DNA of 64,000 nucleotides from Alcanivorax borkumensis SK2 (lineage in GTDB: Bacteria; Pseudomonadota; Gammaproteobacteria; Pseudomonadales; Alcanivoracaceae). A program made the position numbers and the translations under genes. Shown one piece after another: positions 8,725 through 20,256 of the stretch (its first letter is position 1; the number at the start of each line of letters is the position of its first letter). A model generated the notes under the pieces. It was not told the DNA's origin, did no database searches, and was given only the letters and a program-made list of their open reading frames with translations. The stretch is taken from NCBI RefSeq assembly GCF_000009365.1, contig NC_008260.1, positions 338,501 to 402,500 on the forward strand, written 5' to 3'.

Positions 8725-11700
8725 ATGCCAAAAAGAAGTGATTTAAAAAGCATCCTCATTATTGGTGCTGGCCCGATTGTGATCGGCCAGGCCTGTGAGT
8801 TTGACTATTCCGGCGCCCAGGCTTGTAAAGCGCTGCGCGAAGAGGGTTACCGGGTGATTCTGGTTAACTCCAACCCTGCGACCATCATGACCGACCCGGC
8901 CATGGCGGATGCGACCTATATTGAGCCGATTACCTGGCAGACCGTGGCCAAGATCATTGAAAAAGAGCGCCCGGATGCGCTGCTACCCACCATGGGCGGG
9001 CAGACTGCGCTGAACTGTGCCCTGGACTTGGATCATAACGGGGTGCTCAAAGAATTTGGCGTGGAAATGATTGGCGCCACAGAGGATGCCATCGACAAAG
9101 CGGAAGATCGCTCCCGTTTTGACAAGGCGATGAAGTCCATAGGGCTAGAGTGTCCGCGCTCTGCCATTGCCCACAACATGGAAGAAGCCAGCGCCGCTCT
9201 TGAGTCGTTGGGTTTTCCCTGCATCATCCGACCCAGCTTTACTATGGGGGGGTCCGGTGGGGGCGTCGCCTATAACCGTGAAGAGTTCGAAGAAATCTGC
9301 CAGCGTGGCTTGGACCTGTCGCCCACTAATGAGTTGTTGATCGACGAGTCTTTACTGGGTTGGAAAGAATATGAGATGGAAGTTGTCCGCGATAAAAAGG
9401 ATAACTGCATCATCGTTTGTTCTATCGAAAACTTTGACCCCATGGGGGTGCACACCGGTGACTCTATTACTGTGGCGCCGGCCCAGACGCTCACCGATAA
9501 AGAACTGCAGATCATGCGTGATGCCTCCTTGGCAGTGCTGCGTGAAATCGGTGTAGAGACGGGTGGCTCCAACGTCCAGTTCGGCATTAATCCGGACAAC
9601 GGGCGCATGGTGGTGATTGAAATGAACCCGCGGGTCAGTCGCTCTTCGGCGTTGGCCTCCAAAGCCACCGGTTTTCCGATCGCCAAGGTGGCGGCAAAGC
9701 TGGCGGTGGGTTACACCCTGGATGAACTGCAGAACGAAATTACCGGCGGCAAAACCCCTGCCTCGTTCGAGCCGTCCATCGATTATGTGGTAACCAAGAT
9801 TCCGCGCTTCAACTTCGAGAAGTTCGCTGAAGCTGACGCCGTGCTGACCACCCAGATGAAATCCGTTGGTGAAGTGATGGCCATTGGCCGTAATTTCCAA
9901 GAATCTGTGCAGAAGGCGTTGCGTGGTCTGGAAACGGAATCCATCGGCTTTGACCCGCATGTGGACCCGGCCGCGCCGGACGCCCGTGAGCAGGTGGCGC
10001 AGTTACTCGCTACGCCGGGCCCTGAGCGTATCTGGATCGTTGGCGATGCCTTCCGGGTCGGCATGACCGTGGATGATGTGTTCAATATCACCAAGATTGA
10101 TCGTTGGTATTTGGTGCAGATTGAGGACTTGATTCGTGCCGAGCAGCAGCTGGTCGACAGCACCTTTAGCAGCCTGACTCGCGACAGCCTCTATGCGCTC
10201 AAGCGCAAAGGCTTCTCCGATGCCCGCCTGGCTCAGTTGCTGGGCGTGAAGGAAGCGGATGTGCGCGGCAAGCGTGAAGAGCTGAATGTGCTGCCGATCT
10301 ATAAGCGGGTGGATACCTGTGCGGCGGAATTCGCCACCGATACCGCCTACATGTATTCGAGCTACGACGAAGAGTGCGAGGCTAACCCTTCCGACCGTGA
10401 CAAGATCATGGTCATCGGTGGTGGCCCCAACCGGATTGGTCAGGGTATCGAGTTCGATTATTGCTGTGTGCATGCGGCGTTTGCCATGAAGGACGACGGC
10501 TACGAGGCCATCATGGTCAACTGTAACCCAGAGACCGTGTCTACCGATTACGATACCTCCGATCGTCTCTACTTCGAGCCTATTACGTTGGAAGACGTGT
10601 TGGCTATCGTGGCAAAAGAAAAACCTAAGGGTGTGATTGTTCAATACGGCGGTCAAACACCGCTGAAGCTGGCTCGTGCCCTGCAGGCGGCCGGTGTGCC
10701 GATTATTGGAACGCCGCCGGATGCCATCGATGAAGCGGAAGACCGTGAACGTTTCCAGCAGATGGTTAATAAGCTTGGCCTGAAGCAGCCGCCCAACCGC
10801 ACCGCTCGTTCCATGGAAGACGGTGTGCGCCTAGCAGAAGAAATCGGTTATCCGTTGGTGGTTCGTCCTTCCTATGTGTTGGGGGGGCGTGCCATGGAAA
10901 TCGTTTACGGTGAAGCAGAACTGCGTAACTACATGATGAACGCGGTATCGGTTTCCAATGACTCCCCGGTATTGCTGGATCGCTTCCTCGACGACGCCAT
11001 TGAGGTGGACGTGGATGCAGTGTGTGACGGAACGGATGTGGTTATCGGTGGCATCATGCAGCACATTGAGCAGGCGGGTGTTCACTCCGGTGATTCCGCA
11101 TGCTCTCTGCCTCCGTATTCGCTGGACGACGATGTTCAGGACGTCATGCGTCAGCAGGCTGCAGATATGGCATTGGAGCTGGGCGTGGTGGGTTTGATGA
11201 ATGTGCAGTTCGCGGTGAAAAACGGCGAGGTGTATGTGCTGGAAGTGAACCCGCGTGCTTCACGGACGGTGCCGTATGTGTCCAAGTGCATCGGCGTGTC
11301 TCTGGCGAAGGTGGCTGCTCGGTGCATGGCAGGCACCAGTCTTAAGGAACAAGGTTTCACCGAAGAGGTCAAACCTCAGCACTATTTCGTGAAAGAGGCG
11401 GTGTTCCCGTTCGCCAAGTTCCCGAAGGTTGATCCGATCTTAGGCCCGGAAATGAAATCTACCGGGGAAGTGATGGGCGTTGGCGAGACCTTTGCTGAAG
11501 CTTTTGGTAAGGCATCCCTGGGGGCCGGAGAAAAACTGCCGGAAACTGGAACGGCCTTTATTTCTGTGCGCGAAGTCGACAAGCCTGCCTCTGTGGAAGT
11601 GGCTCGCATGTTGATTGAACGTGGCTTCAGCCTGGTTGCCACAAAAGGTACCGCCAAGGTGCTGGGTGAGGCGGGCCTTGAAGTGAAGGTTGTGAACAAG

Positions 11701-11943
11701 GTGCTGGAAGGGCGTCCGCATATTGTGGACATGATCAAGAATGATCAGATTGCTCTGATTGTGAACACCACGGAAGGCAAGCAGGCGACCCGTGATTCTT
11801 TTGCGATTCGTCGCTCGGCGCTGCAGCACAAAGTGTTCTATACAACGACCATTGCCGCGGCCCATGCGGTTTGCCAGGCGCTGGGTATTAGTGGTGAGCC
11901 TACTGTTCGTCGCTTGCAGGACCTGCACGCAGAAATGAAATAA
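8725..11943 (+). CDS. carB: Carbamoyl-phosphate synthase large subunit CarB
   Basis: Uses two ATP, bicarbonate and CarA-derived ammonia to make carbamoyl phosphate. The 1072 residues (E. coli 1073) comprise two homologous ATP-grasp halves, about residues 1-400 and 550-935, each with a glycine-rich loop ([17 protein letters not shown] and [17 protein letters not shown]). An oligomerisation region lies between them and a C-terminal MGS-fold allosteric domain starts near 940. ATG 8725 gives [17 protein letters not shown]; a GTG two codons earlier is less typical. It forms a two-gene operon with carA and is followed by greA. Confidence 0.98.
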   Translation: MPKRSDLKSILIIGAGPIVIGQACEFDYSGAQACKALREEGYRVILVNSNPATIMTDPAMADATYIEPITWQTVAKIIEKERPDALLPTMGGQTALNCALDLDHNGVLKEFGVEMIGATEDAIDKAEDRSRFDKAMKSIGLECPRSAIAHNMEEASAALESLGFPCIIRPSFTMGGSGGGVAYNREEFEEICQRGLDLSPTNELLIDESLLGWKEYEMEVVRDKKDNCIIVCSIENFDPMGVHTGDSITVAPAQTLTDKELQIMRDASLAVLREIGVETGGSNVQFGINPDNGRMVVIEMNPRVSRSSALASKATGFPIAKVAAKLAVGYTLDELQNEITGGKTPASFEPSIDYVVTKIPRFNFEKFAEADAVLTTQMKSVGEVMAIGRNFQESVQKALRGLETESIGFDPHVDPAAPDAREQVAQLLATPGPERIWIVGDAFRVGMTVDDVFNITKIDRWYLVQIEDLIRAEQQLVDSTFSSLTRDSLYALKRKGFSDARLAQLLGVKEADVRGKREELNVLPIYKRVDTCAAEFATDTAYMYSSYDEECEANPSDRDKIMVIGGGPNRIGQGIEFDYCCVHAAFAMKDDGYEAIMVNCNPETVSTDYDTSDRLYFEPITLEDVLAIVAKEKPKGVIVQYGGQTPLKLARALQAAGVPIIGTPPDAIDEAEDRERFQQMVNKLGLKQPPNRTARSMEDGVRLAEEIGYPLVVRPSYVLGGRAMEIVYGEAELRNYMMNAVSVSNDSPVLLDRFLDDAIEVDVDAVCDGTDVVIGGIMQHIEQAGVHSGDSACSLPPYSLDDDVQDVMRQQAADMALELGVVGLMNVQFAVKNGEVYVLEVNPRASRTVPYVSKCIGVSLAKVAARCMAGTSLKEQGFTEEVKPQHYFVKEAVFPFAKFPKVDPILGPEMKSTGEVMGVGETFAEAFGKASLGAGEKLPETGTAFISVREVDKPASVEVARMLIERGFSLVATKGTAKVLGEAGLEVKVVNKVLEGRPHIVDMIKNDQIALIVNTTEGKQATRDSFAIRRSALQHKVFYTTTIAAAHAVCQALGISGEPTVRRLQDLHAEMK

Positions 11944-12034
11944 ATCGTCGTCGGGAGCGCTCGGAGCAGAGTGCTCCGGGCGGTTCCGTTAACAGGGCAT
12001 GTTCAACGGCCTGTTAAAAGACACGAGGATAATT

Positions 12035-12511
12035 ATGCAACGCGTACCGATGACCGCCAAGGGCGCTAAAGCCTTGCGCGAGGAACTGGAAAAACTGAAA
12101 AAAGAAGATCGTCCGCGTATTTCTGCTGCGATTGCAGAGGCTCGTGAGCACGGCGACTTGAAAGAGAATGCAGAATATCACGCGGCCCGCGAGCAGCAGG
12201 GTTTTTGTGAGGGGCGCATTGCTGATATTGAAGGGAAACTTTCCAATGCGCAGATCATTGATATTCAGGATATTGAGAATACCGGTAAGGTTATTTTTGG
12301 TGTTACCGTGACTATCCTTGATGTGGATACTGATGAAACCAAGGTGTATCAGATCGTCGGTGACGACGAAGCTAATATCAAAGAAGGCAAGCTGAGTGTG
12401 AACTCACCCATTGCCCGTGGCCTGATTGGCCGTGAGGAAGGGGATGTGGTGCAGATCGATACTCCCGGAGGTACTCGTGAGTATGAAGTTGATCAAGTGG
12501 AGCATATCTAG
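12035..12511 (+). CDS. greA: Transcription elongation factor GreA
   Basis: Rescues backtracked RNA polymerase by stimulating transcript cleavage through the secondary channel. ATG 12035 gives 158 residues, exactly the E. coli length, and lies 8 bases after ACGAGGA. The N-terminal coiled-coil hairpin carries the tip acidic residues in [13 protein letters not shown]. The C-terminal FKBP-like domain ends [15 protein letters not shown]. It follows carB by 91 bp, as in Pseudomonas, and converges on yhbY with a shared terminator between them. Confidence 0.97.
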   Translation: MQRVPMTAKGAKALREELEKLKKEDRPRISAAIAEAREHGDLKENAEYHAAREQQGFCEGRIADIEGKLSNAQIIDIQDIENTGKVIFGVTVTILDVDTDETKVYQIVGDDEANIKEGKLSVNSPIARGLIGREEGDVVQIDTPGGTREYEVDQVEHI

Positions 12512-12546
12512 GTTTTCTGTGCGTCACGCTTGCGGACAGCACGTAA

Positions 12547-12576
12547 AAAAAGGCGACGTTAAAACGTCGCCTTTTT
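12547..12576. terminator. Bidirectional terminator between greA and yhbY
   Basis: Perfect 14-base arms AAAAAGGCGACGTT (12547-12560) and AACGTCGCCTTTTT (12563-12576) with a two-base AA centre. T-runs appear on both strands, so the stem can stop greA (+) and yhbY (-). Confidence 0.92.
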
Positions 12577-12613
12577 AATGGCTGCCGCGGGTAGCCTACT
12601 AGGTGGGTAGTGC

Positions 12614-12928
12614 TCAAGCGTTCTGGTATCGCAAAATATTCGATAGTTTCGCGTTGGGTTGTTGGGCTGGGCGGTAGAGTAGGGCGATGTTGCCGATGCG
12701 CTGGATTAGCTCGGCGCTGCCTTTTTCAGTCAGCGCCTGCACAATCGCTGCTCGCTCGTCGCGGGTTTCCGCGTTGACCTTTACCTTGATAAGTTCGTGA
12801 TCCTCAAGGCGCAAATTAAGCTCTTCTACGAAATTGTCGCTGAGTCCCTTGTCGCCAAAGATGAGAACGGGTTTCAGGTGGTGACCAATACGGCGTAACC
12901 GTTTGATGTCCTGGGTAGATAGCGGCAC
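12614..12928 (-). CDS. yhbY: YhbY/CRS1-family ribosome-associated RNA-binding protein
   Basis: A 104-residue single-domain CRM protein that associates with pre-50S ribosomes. The sequence has the family order LSTQDIKRLRRIGHHLKPVL, a GDKGLSDNFVEELN loop (GxxG RNA-binding type), the ELIKVKVNAETRDER strand and ALTEKGSAELIQRIGNIALLYRP. It is transcribed divergently from rlmE, 119 bp away. That pairing of two 50S-assembly genes is conserved in gammaproteobacteria. Confidence 0.93.
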   Translation of the reverse strand: MPLSTQDIKRLRRIGHHLKPVLIFGDKGLSDNFVEELNLRLEDHELIKVKVNAETRDERAAIVQALTEKGSAELIQRIGNIALLYRPAQQPNAKLSNILRYQNA

Positions 12929-13047
12929 GGTGTGACTCCAGAAAGGGTTGCTGTGCGCGTATTCTACGGATTAGCCGCGGGAAAAGCAGCCATCCTGTGC
13001 ATTGGCTAAGAACATGAGGATGTAGAAAATTCAGGAGAGAGTGGTTC

Positions 13048-13674
13048 ATGGCGAAGTCCAGCCGTTCCAAAACCAGCAAAGCTTGGTTAAAAGAGCATTT
13101 TAACGATCCGTGGGTAGCTAAGGCCCAGGAGCAGGGTTATCGCTCCAGGGCCAGTTTCAAGCTGCTGGAGATGAATGAAAAGGACCGTTTGTTCAGGCCG
13201 GGCATGGCGGTGCTGGATTTGGGGGCGGCCCCCGGGGGCTGGAGCCAGGTGGCGGGTCAGCTGATTGGCGGCAGGGGCACGGTGATAGCCAGTGATATTC
13301 TTGCCATGGATGCTTTACCGGATGTGACCTTCATCGAAGGGGATTTTCGTGAGGAGGTGATCTATGAGCAAATCCTTATGGCGCTGGGGGATCAGCGGGC
13401 AGACCTTGTAATGTCGGACATGGCCCCCAATATGAGTGGTAATAGCGCGGTGGATCAGCCGCGGGCTATGTATCTGGCAGAGTTGGCGTTGGATATGGCT
13501 GAGCGGGTGTTGGAGCCTGATGGTGTGTTTCTGGTCAAGGTGTTCCAGGGCGAGGGGTTTGAAGATTATCGCAAAGCGCTACAAAGCCGCTTCAAACGCG
13601 TTGTCAGTCGTAAACCGGCGGCCAGTCGTGCCCGCTCTACTGAAGTTTATCAGCTGGGTTTTGGGCTGAAATAA
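13048..13674 (+). CDS. rlmE: 23S rRNA (uridine-2'-O)-methyltransferase RlmE (FtsJ)
   Basis: Methylates the ribose of U2552 in 23S rRNA in late 50S assembly. The 208-residue SAM enzyme has the [21 protein letters not shown] motif I region near residue 45, the [10 protein letters not shown] motif and the catalytic K-D-K-E tetrad style of the family. It lies directly upstream of ftsH as in E. coli. In E. coli this operon is heat induced; no clear sigma-32 promoter was seen here. Confidence 0.96.
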   Translation: MAKSSRSKTSKAWLKEHFNDPWVAKAQEQGYRSRASFKLLEMNEKDRLFRPGMAVLDLGAAPGGWSQVAGQLIGGRGTVIASDILAMDALPDVTFIEGDFREEVIYEQILMALGDQRADLVMSDMAPNMSGNSAVDQPRAMYLAELALDMAERVLEPDGVFLVKVFQGEGFEDYRKALQSRFKRVVSRKPAASRARSTEVYQLGFGLK

Positions 13675-13788
13675 GCTGCAAATACGCTATTTTGTTGTCC
13701 GAACCGGCATTACGCTGATTCCGGTAAATGGTGTAAGGTGTAAATTCGTTAGTGTGCGCGCGAGCGCCCGAATTAATCGAGGTCTCCC

Positions 13789-15705
13789 TTGAACGATATG
13801 ACCAAGAATGTTGTGCTCTGGCTGGTAATTGCCGGCGTCCTGTACGTGGTGGCATCTAGTCTCAGTACTCAACCTGCCACCGCAGATGTGCCCTATTCCA
13901 CCTTCATTTCGCGGGTAGAAGCCGGCAAGGTGCAGGAGGCCAAGATTGGCGAAAGTACGATTACCGGGACCTACACGGATGGTGGCCAGTTCCGCACGGT
14001 TAAGCCGCCGACCCTGGATACTAATCTGATGCCCACGCTGATTCAGAATGATGTGAATGTGGTGGGCTTGGAGCCTCAGCGTCAGAGTTTTCTGACGCAG
14101 CTGTTCCTGTCTGTGTTACCGATCCTGTTGATCTTGGCCATCTTTATCTTCTTTATGCGCCAGATGCAGGGTGGTGGCCGTGGCGGCGGTGGCCCCATGA
14201 CGTTTGGTAAATCCAAAGCCAAGTTGTTGGGCGAAGACCAAATCAAAACCACATTCGCCGATGTGGCAGGCGTAGAAGAAGCCAAGGAAGAAGTGCAGGA
14301 GCTAGTGGAGTTTCTGCGTGACCCAGCCAAATTCCAGCGCTTGGGTGGCAAGATCCCCCGCGGTGTGCTGATGGTGGGCTCTCCTGGCACCGGTAAGACC
14401 CTGTTGGCCAAGGCTATTGCAGGGGAAGCCAAGGTGCCTTTCTTTAGTATCTCTGGTTCTGATTTTGTGGAGATGTTTGTGGGGGTTGGTGCTAGCCGTG
14501 TTCGCGATATGTTCGAGCAAGCCAAAAAGCACTCCCCTTGCATTATCTTTATTGACGAAATTGATGCGGTGGGGCGTTCCCGGGGCGCCGGTGTCGGCGG
14601 TGGTCATGATGAGCGCGAGCAGACATTGAACCAGTTGCTGGTAGAAATGGACGGTTTTGATGGCAATGAAGGGATCATCGTTATTGCCGCGACCAACCGC
14701 CCTGACGTACTGGACCCGGCGCTGTTGCGCCCCGGTCGTTTCGACCGGCAGGTAACCGTGCCGTTGCCGGATATTCGCGGTCGCGAACAGGTATTGAAAG
14801 TGCACATGCGTCAGGTGCCAATTGCCGATGATGTGGAGCCAGCGTTGATTGCCCGTGGTACCCCCGGCTTCTCCGGTGCTGATTTAGCCAACTTGGTGAA
14901 TGAAGCTGCGCTGTTTGCTGCCCGTGCCAACAAGCGCATGGTTTCCATGGAAGAATTTGAGAAAGCTAAGGACAAGATCCTGATGGGGGCGGAACGTCGC
15001 TCCATGGTGATGAACGAGAAAGAAAAACTGAACACCGCTTTTCACGAAGCCGGCCACGCTATCGTTGGGCGGCTGGTGCCAGAGCATGACCCGGTTTATA
15101 AGGTGAGCATTATTCCGCGAGGCCGTGCGCTGGGTGTGACAATGTATCTGCCTGAAGAAGACAAGTACTCACAATCCAAGCGTGGTTTGGAGTCGTCCAT
15201 CTGCTCGTTGTTTGGTGGGCGTATCGCGGAAGAGATGACGTTGGGCTTTGATGGTGTTACCACTGGCGCCTCTAATGATATCGAACGCGCTACCAAGCTG
15301 GCTCGTGCCATGGTGACCAAATGGGGCCTGAGTGAAAAAATGGGCCCGCTGGCCTATGAGGAAGAAGAAGGTGAAGTCTTCCTTGGCAAGCAGGTGGGGC
15401 AGCGCAAGCATATGTCTGAACAAACCGCGGAAGAAATTGACCGTGAAGTGCGGGCCATCATTGATAATTGTTACGGTCGCGCCAAAGAAATCCTAGAGCG
15501 TAATCGCGATAAGTTGGAGCTGATGGCGGATGCATTGATGCAGTATGAAACCATTGATGCCGATCAGATCGAAGACATAATGAGTGGTCACAAGCCGAGA
15601 CCGCCGAAAGATTGGCGGGATCAGGGGCCGGGTAATGGCGCTGCCGCTTCTGGTGATAGTGCCTCCGGTGATGACCCGATCGGTGGGCCTGCTAACACGC
15701 ACTGA
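13789..15705 (+). CDS. ftsH: ATP-dependent zinc metalloprotease FtsH
   Basis: Membrane-anchored AAA+ protease that degrades misfolded membrane proteins and regulators such as RpoH and LpxC. The protein has 638 residues from TTG 13789 (MNDMTKNVV, the start style seen in Pseudomonas FtsH). GAGG at 13779-13782 is well spaced for this TTG, but too far from the alternative ATG 13798. Two membrane segments (about residues 6-25 and 103-123) flank a periplasmic domain. Walker A GSPGTGKT lies near residue 194, and the zinc motif HEAGH near 419. A Gly/Ser-rich tail follows. Confidence 0.97.
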   Translation: MNDMTKNVVLWLVIAGVLYVVASSLSTQPATADVPYSTFISRVEAGKVQEAKIGESTITGTYTDGGQFRTVKPPTLDTNLMPTLIQNDVNVVGLEPQRQSFLTQLFLSVLPILLILAIFIFFMRQMQGGGRGGGGPMTFGKSKAKLLGEDQIKTTFADVAGVEEAKEEVQELVEFLRDPAKFQRLGGKIPRGVLMVGSPGTGKTLLAKAIAGEAKVPFFSISGSDFVEMFVGVGASRVRDMFEQAKKHSPCIIFIDEIDAVGRSRGAGVGGGHDEREQTLNQLLVEMDGFDGNEGIIVIAATNRPDVLDPALLRPGRFDRQVTVPLPDIRGREQVLKVHMRQVPIADDVEPALIARGTPGFSGADLANLVNEAALFAARANKRMVSMEEFEKAKDKILMGAERRSMVMNEKEKLNTAFHEAGHAIVGRLVPEHDPVYKVSIIPRGRALGVTMYLPEEDKYSQSKRGLESSICSLFGGRIAEEMTLGFDGVTTGASNDIERATKLARAMVTKWGLSEKMGPLAYEEEEGEVFLGKQVGQRKHMSEQTAEEIDREVRAIIDNCYGRAKEILERNRDKLELMADALMQYETIDADQIEDIMSGHKPRPPKDWRDQGPGNGAAASGDSASGDDPIGGPANTH

Positions 15706-15708
15706 TTG

Positions 15709-16575
15709 ATGATGCATCAAAAGACACTTAGCTGTGGGGCGCGGACACTGAACCTGTCCGCGCCTGTCGTTATGGGGGTCCTTAATGTGACCCCCGACTC
15801 CTTTTCCGATGGTGGCCGGTTTACCGAGCGCGATGCCGCGCTGCGTCAGGCAGAGCAGATGTTGCGTGACGGAGCGGCGATTATTGATGTGGGGGGAGAG
15901 TCTACCCGGCCTGGTGCTTCGCCGGTGTCTGAGCAATATGAGCTTGACCGGGTTGTCCCTATTGTTGAGGCGCTAAGCTATGAGCTGAATGCGCTAGTGT
16001 CTGTGGATACCAGCACCGCGGCAGTGATGCGCGCGAGTGCGGCGGCTGGCGCAGGCATGATTAATGATGTCCGCTCTTTGCGTCGCCCCGGTGCCATTCA
16101 GGCAGCAGCGGCCAGTCAGCTCCCGGTCTGTTTGATGCATATGCGGGGTGAGCCCGGCAACATGCAAGATAACCCCCGTTACGATGATGTTACTGCCGAG
16201 GTGGTCGCCTTGCTCCGTGAGCGTATCGGCGCGTGTGAGCGGGCAGGTATTTCGCGGGAGCGCCTGTTGGTGGATCCGGGGTTCGGATTTGCCAAGACGG
16301 TACAGCACAATTTGCAGCTGATGCATGAGATGGATGCGCTTCAGACTCTGGCGTTGCCTATTCTGATTGGGGTGTCGCGGAAATCTTTATTTGGCAAAGT
16401 GTTGGGGCGCGATGTGAACGAACGATTGCCAGGCAGCCTAGCGGCGGCCGTAATGTGCGTGGAGCGCGGTGCCAGCATTGTGCGCGCTCACGATGTTAAA
16501 GAAACCGTGGACGTGGTGCGTTTCGCCCATGCGGTTATGGAATCACAAAGAGAATCGCAAAAGGAGTTGTCATGA
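15709..16575 (+). CDS. folP: Dihydropteroate synthase FolP
   Basis: Condenses p-aminobenzoate with hydroxymethyl-dihydropterin diphosphate in folate synthesis; target of sulfonamides. A TIM barrel of about 288 residues with [16 protein letters not shown] near the start, [11 protein letters not shown], and the C-terminal GVSRKS and VRAHDV motifs. It begins within a few bases of the ftsH stop; ATG 15709 or ATG 15712 are both possible and no strong ribosome site separates them, suggesting translational coupling. Its stop overlaps the glmM start (ATGA). Confidence 0.95.
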   Translation: MMHQKTLSCGARTLNLSAPVVMGVLNVTPDSFSDGGRFTERDAALRQAEQMLRDGAAIIDVGGESTRPGASPVSEQYELDRVVPIVEALSYELNALVSVDTSTAAVMRASAAAGAGMINDVRSLRRPGAIQAAAASQLPVCLMHMRGEPGNMQDNPRYDDVTAEVVALLRERIGACERAGISRERLLVDPGFGFAKTVQHNLQLMHEMDALQTLALPILIGVSRKSLFGKVLGRDVNERLPGSLAAAVMCVERGASIVRAHDVKETVDVVRFAHAVMESQRESQKELS

Positions 16576-17906
16576 CGCGCAAATATTTCGGCACCGACGG
16601 GGTGCGAGGTACGGTGGGGGAGTTTCCCATTACGCCTGATTTTGTGCTCAAGCTGGGCTGGGCTGCCGGCAAGGTACTGGGGGCTCGTGGTGGCAGCAAG
16701 ATATTGATTGGTAAAGATACCCGTATTTCCGGCTATATGTTTGAGTCAGCCTTAGAAGCGGGGATCTCTGCAGCTGGAGTGGATGTGCGCTTGTTGGGGC
16801 CGTTGCCCACGCCGGGAATTGCCTATTTGACGCGCACACTTTCGGCTCAAGCCGGCATTGTGATTTCTGCGTCTCATAACCCTTATACGGATAACGGCAT
16901 TAAGTTTTTCGGGGCGGATGGTCGAAAGCTCAATGATGAAATTGAGCTCGAAATTGAGCGCTTGCTGGATGAGCAAATGTCGGTGGTGTCCACGGATCAG
17001 ATCGGTAAGGTGCGACGTATAGATGATGCCCGCGGTCGTTATATTGAATTTTGCAAAAGCACGGCGCCAGGCCTAGACCTTAATGGAATGAAAATTGTGG
17101 TGGATACCGCCAACGGTGCGGCTTACCACATTGCCCCGGATGTGTTCGAAGAGCTAGGCGCCACTGTGGTGCCGCTGGCTAATCAGCCCGACGGCTTCAA
17201 TATTAATCGCGATTGTGGCTCTACTCATCCCGAGGCGTTGCAGCGCAAGGTTGTGGAAGAAAAAGCCGATCTCGGTGTGGCGCTGGATGGCGATGCGGAT
17301 CGATTATTGATGGTCGATCATGCTGGTAACCTAGTTGATGGTGACCAGCTGTTGTTTGTGGTGGCCCGCGATCGCAAAGAAAACGGCGCGGAAATGGATG
17401 GGGTCGTAGGAACGCTAATGTCCAACTTCGGGTTGGAGCTGGCGCTGCAGGCTGAAGGCATTGAATTTGTACGCGCCAAGGTCGGTGATCGTTATGTCAT
17501 GGAGCAGTTGGATAAGCGTGGCTGGAACATCGGTGGCGAATCCTCCGGGCATCTGGTGTGCCTGGATTGCACCACCACGGGGGATGGAACCGTCTCTGCA
17601 TTGCAGGTGTTGGCGGCCTTGTCCCGTCGTAAGCAAGGCTTGGCCGAGTCTGTCGCAGACGTGTCCATGCTCCCCCAGAAGATGATCAATGTACGTGGCC
17701 CAAATCGTGATGGATTTATGGAAAATGGGGATGTGCAGGCGGCCATGGCAGATGTAGAAGATAGGCTGGCCGGTAATGGCCGTATCCTGTTGCGACCCTC
17801 CGGCACTGAGCCTTTGGTGCGGGTGATGATTGAAGGCAAGGATGTGGATCGGGTGGAAAGCCTGTGCCGTGAGCTGGCCGAAGTGGTGGAAAAGGCAATC
17901 AATTAA
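16572..17906 (+). CDS. glmM: Phosphoglucosamine mutase GlmM
   Basis: Converts glucosamine-6-P to glucosamine-1-P for UDP-GlcNAc, and so for peptidoglycan and LPS. The 444 residues begin with [16 protein letters not shown]. The phosphoserine loop [17 protein letters not shown] lies near residue 101, the metal loop DGDADRLL near residue 240, the sugar loop GGESSGH and the phosphate loop [12 protein letters not shown] follow. It overlaps folP by four bases. The folP-glmM pair downstream of ftsH is conserved in gammaproteobacteria. Confidence 0.98.
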   Translation: MTRKYFGTDGVRGTVGEFPITPDFVLKLGWAAGKVLGARGGSKILIGKDTRISGYMFESALEAGISAAGVDVRLLGPLPTPGIAYLTRTLSAQAGIVISASHNPYTDNGIKFFGADGRKLNDEIELEIERLLDEQMSVVSTDQIGKVRRIDDARGRYIEFCKSTAPGLDLNGMKIVVDTANGAAYHIAPDVFEELGATVVPLANQPDGFNINRDCGSTHPEALQRKVVEEKADLGVALDGDADRLLMVDHAGNLVDGDQLLFVVARDRKENGAEMDGVVGTLMSNFGLELALQAEGIEFVRAKVGDRYVMEQLDKRGWNIGGESSGHLVCLDCTTTGDGTVSALQVLAALSRRKQGLAESVADVSMLPQKMINVRGPNRDGFMENGDVQAAMADVEDRLAGNGRILLRPSGTEPLVRVMIEGKDVDRVESLCRELAEVVEKAIN

Positions 17907-17986
17907 GCGGCACTCAGCAGGCTTCACGCAATACATAGCGTGAATATCTATTGTGTGTGAGCGAGTTACAGATAAGAGAGACAATA

Positions 17987-18730
17987 ATGAATAGAACCCC
18001 TCTGGTTGCGGGCAACTGGAAAATGAACGGGCGCAAGGACTTGCTTACCGAAATGGCAGACGCTCTGGCGGGTTATGCTGGTGCTGCTGAGGTGGTCATC
18101 TGTCCACCTTTTCCGTATTTGGCTGCGGCCAGATCTGCGATGCCGGGGGCCGTTGGTATCGGTAGCCAGAACGTGAGTGAGCAAGAGGATGGCGCTTTTA
18201 CCGGAGAGGTATCTGCGCCGATGCTAGCCGAGGTGGGCTGTGGTTACGTGATTATTGGGCATTCCGAGCGCCGTGCGTTATACGGTGAAACGGATGCGCA
18301 GATTGCCAGCAAGTTCGCCCACGCTCAGGCTGCGGGTCTGGTGCCGATTCTTTGCGTGGGTGAAACGCTGGAAGAGCGTGACTCTGGCAATACTGACACC
18401 ATCGTCTGTGGGCAATTACGCGCGGTTGTGGATGCGGTTGGCGTTGCGGCTTTTGCTAATGCGATAGTGGCCTATGAGCCGGTCTGGGCGATCGGCACTG
18501 GGAAGACGGCTAGCCCCGAGCAGGCTCAAGCTGTTCACGCTTGTTTGCGTCAATTTTTAGCGAAAGACGACCCGGATATCGCTCAATCGCTGCGGTTGCT
18601 TTACGGCGGCAGCGTAAAGGCGGATAATGCCGCCCTTCTATTTGCCCAGTCAGACATCGATGGGGGTCTGATCGGTGGGGCATCGTTAACAGCCGACAGC
18701 TTTATTGCGATCTGTCAGGCGGCGGAATAA
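17987..18730 (+). CDS. tpiA: Triosephosphate isomerase TpiA
   Basis: Interconverts dihydroxyacetone phosphate and glyceraldehyde 3-phosphate. ATG 17987 gives 247 residues starting [15 protein letters not shown], with the catalytic Lys in NWKMN, His in IIGHSERR and Glu in [14 protein letters not shown], and the phosphate loop GGSVKADNA. An in-frame extension to 17951 is unconserved. GATAAGAGAG provides the ribosome site. The stop is 11 bp before secG, implying co-transcription. Confidence 0.97.
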   Translation: MNRTPLVAGNWKMNGRKDLLTEMADALAGYAGAAEVVICPPFPYLAAARSAMPGAVGIGSQNVSEQEDGAFTGEVSAPMLAEVGCGYVIIGHSERRALYGETDAQIASKFAHAQAAGLVPILCVGETLEERDSGNTDTIVCGQLRAVVDAVGVAAFANAIVAYEPVWAIGTGKTASPEQAQAVHACLRQFLAKDDPDIAQSLRLLYGGSVKADNAALLFAQSDIDGGLIGGASLTADSFIAICQAAE

Positions 18731-18741
18731 TTAGAGACATT

Positions 18742-19185
18742 ATGGATATTGTTGTTCATGTAGTACACGTATTGGCAGCCCTTGGGCTGATTGGTCTGGT
18801 GCTAATTCAGCACGGTAAAGGCGCTGATGCGGGTGCTTCCTTTGGCGGCGGCGGTTCTCAAACCGTTTTTGGTAGTGCTGGGTCGGCGAACTTTCTTACT
18901 CGTGCCACAGCAGTACTGGCGGCACTATTCTTTGTGACCAGTTTGGTTTTGGCTTGGATGGCGCGTCAGGAAGCGGACAGTAGTCGTAGTTTTCTGCCGG
19001 AGCTGGAAACCGTTGAGCACCAGGATGTGCCTGTTGTTGACGAGTCTCCGTCTGAGGTTCCGGCGGGCATGACTGAAGTGCCAGTGGCCCCGGATGCGAA
19101 TGAAGAGCAAAAAGAAGTTTCGGATGTGCCTCAAGCTGAGGTAGAATCCCCGGCCCCGACTGAGGTGCCTCAGTCGGAGCAGTAA
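18742..19185 (+). CDS. secG: Preprotein translocase subunit SecG, with long acidic tail
   Basis: Small accessory subunit of the SecYEG channel. Two hydrophobic segments (about residues 4-22 and 52-72) flank the family loop [20 protein letters not shown]. At 147 residues it exceeds the E. coli protein (110). The excess is a Pro/Glu/Val-rich acidic tail from about residue 80 onward. tRNA-Leu begins 15 bp after the stop, as in other gammaproteobacteria, and is likely processed from the same transcript. Confidence 0.95.
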   Translation: MDIVVHVVHVLAALGLIGLVLIQHGKGADAGASFGGGGSQTVFGSAGSANFLTRATAVLAALFFVTSLVLAWMARQEADSSRSFLPELETVEHQDVPVVDESPSEVPAGMTEVPVAPDANEEQKEVSDVPQAEVESPAPTEVPQSEQ

Positions 19186-19199
19186 GTTAAGCGTTCTTT

Positions 19200-19285
19200 G
19201 CCGAAGTGGTGGAATTGGTAGACACGCTATCTTGAGGGGGTAGTGAGCTTCGCTCGTGCCGGTTCAAGTCCGGCCTTCGGCACCA
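19200..19285 (+). tRNA. tRNA-Leu (anticodon GAG)
   Basis: 86 nt including encoded CCA (19283-19285). The acceptor stem GCCGAAG pairs with CTTCGGC. The anticodon stem CTATC/GGTAG encloses the loop TTGAGGG with anticodon GAG at 19234-19236. A long type II variable arm and the GGTTCAAGTCC T-arm are present. It closely resembles E. coli leuU and lies in the same place between secG and metY. Confidence 0.96.
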
Positions 19286-19330
19286 ATTAGGGAACGTTTT
19301 GCTGGCGAGTGTTGTCAGTGAAGCGTAAGG

Positions 19331-19361
19331 AAAAAGACCGATGTGCATTATCGGTTTTTCC
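19331..19361 (+). terminator. Terminator-like hairpin after tRNA-Leu
   Basis: AAAGACCGAT pairs with ATCGGTTTTT (one G-U) around a short loop, followed by T residues. It lies 45 bp past the tRNA-Leu CCA end and before the tRNA-fMet promoter. It is moderately strong. Confidence 0.55.
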
Positions 19362-19451
19362 AAGATCAGCTTGAAAGCTGGTCAGTATCAGGTTCTGTGG
19401 CTTTTCCTGATACTAAGGCTTCGAAAAATAAATACTTTTTTCGATAATGCC

Positions 19452-19480
19452 TTGACAGAGTGGGCGCCTCTGAGTATTAT
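19452..19480 (+). promoter_or_regulatory. Consensus sigma-70 promoter of tRNA-fMet
   Basis: TTGACA (19452-19457), a 17-base spacer and TATTAT (19475-19480) lie about 17 bp before the tRNA. The discriminator after the -10 contains TTGCGCTC, GC-rich as in stringently controlled stable-RNA promoters. It probably also drives rimP-nusA-infB by readthrough, as metY does in E. coli. Confidence 0.85.
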
Positions 19481-19496
19481 TTGCGCTCGATTTTGA

Positions 19497-19573
<77 letters not shown>

Positions 19574-19613
19574 CTTAGACGGACTAGAAAAACATCTCTG
19601 GTCCAAAGCGGAC

Positions 19614-19640
19614 AAAAAGCCCCTCTTGTAGGGGCTTTTT
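19614..19640 (+). terminator. Intrinsic terminator between tRNA-fMet and rimP
   Basis: Perfect arms AAAAAGCCCCT (19614-19624) and AGGGGCTTTTT (19630-19640) with a five-base loop. Partial readthrough is needed if the metY promoter also serves rimP-nusA-infB. Confidence 0.9.
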
Positions 19641-19760
19641 GTTATCTGCAAACCGACCCGGTTGGTGGAAATGGGCGGTGGATCCGCGGTCGTTGCAGGG
19701 AATGCTGCAATTACTGTTCATCCTCGGGCCCATTTTTTGTTTGTACCGGCGGAAAGATTT

Positions 19761-20216
19761 ATGTCAAAACGCACAGAACAATTAACCGAGCTGCTGGCTC
19801 CGGTAGTGGAAGATCTGGGTTTCGTGCTTTGGGGTGTGGAATACATCCAGGGGCGCGGGGCTGTTCTGCGTGTGTTTATTGACCATGCAGATGGTATTTC
19901 GGTAGATGATTGCGCGGCCGTGAGTCATGAAGTGAGCGGCGTGCTGGATGTGGAAGATCCAATCCCCGGTGAGTTTAATCTTGAAGTGTCCTCGCCAGGG
20001 ATGGATCGGCCCATGTTCGACATTACGCAGTATGTCGATTATATCGGTGAAGATGTGCAACTTAAGCTTCTGGCACCGGTAAGCGGCAAGCGTAAAATGA
20101 CGGCGGCCATTGTGGCCGTGGATGGCGATACGCTGGTGGTGGAGCTGGATGGCGAAACCTTGCGTGTTCCTTACAGTCAGGTAGATCGTGCTCGGTTGCA
20201 GCCCCGCTTCAATTGA
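19761..20216 (+). CDS. rimP: Ribosome maturation factor RimP
   Basis: Needed for 30S subunit maturation. ATG 19761 ([20 protein letters not shown]) gives 151 residues, the family length, with the ribosome site GGCGGAAAG upstream. A longer in-frame start at 19662 is unconserved. The motifs [36 protein letters not shown] and the [10 protein letters not shown] loop place it firmly. It is the first protein gene of the nusA-infB operon. Confidence 0.96.
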   Translation: MSKRTEQLTELLAPVVEDLGFVLWGVEYIQGRGAVLRVFIDHADGISVDDCAAVSHEVSGVLDVEDPIPGEFNLEVSSPGMDRPMFDITQYVDYIGEDVQLKLLAPVSGKRKMTAAIVAVDGDTLVVELDGETLRVPYSQVDRARLQPRFN

Positions 20217-20256
20217 GTACGCCCTGAAGAACTTTAGTCTTTGTAAAGGCCTGGCC

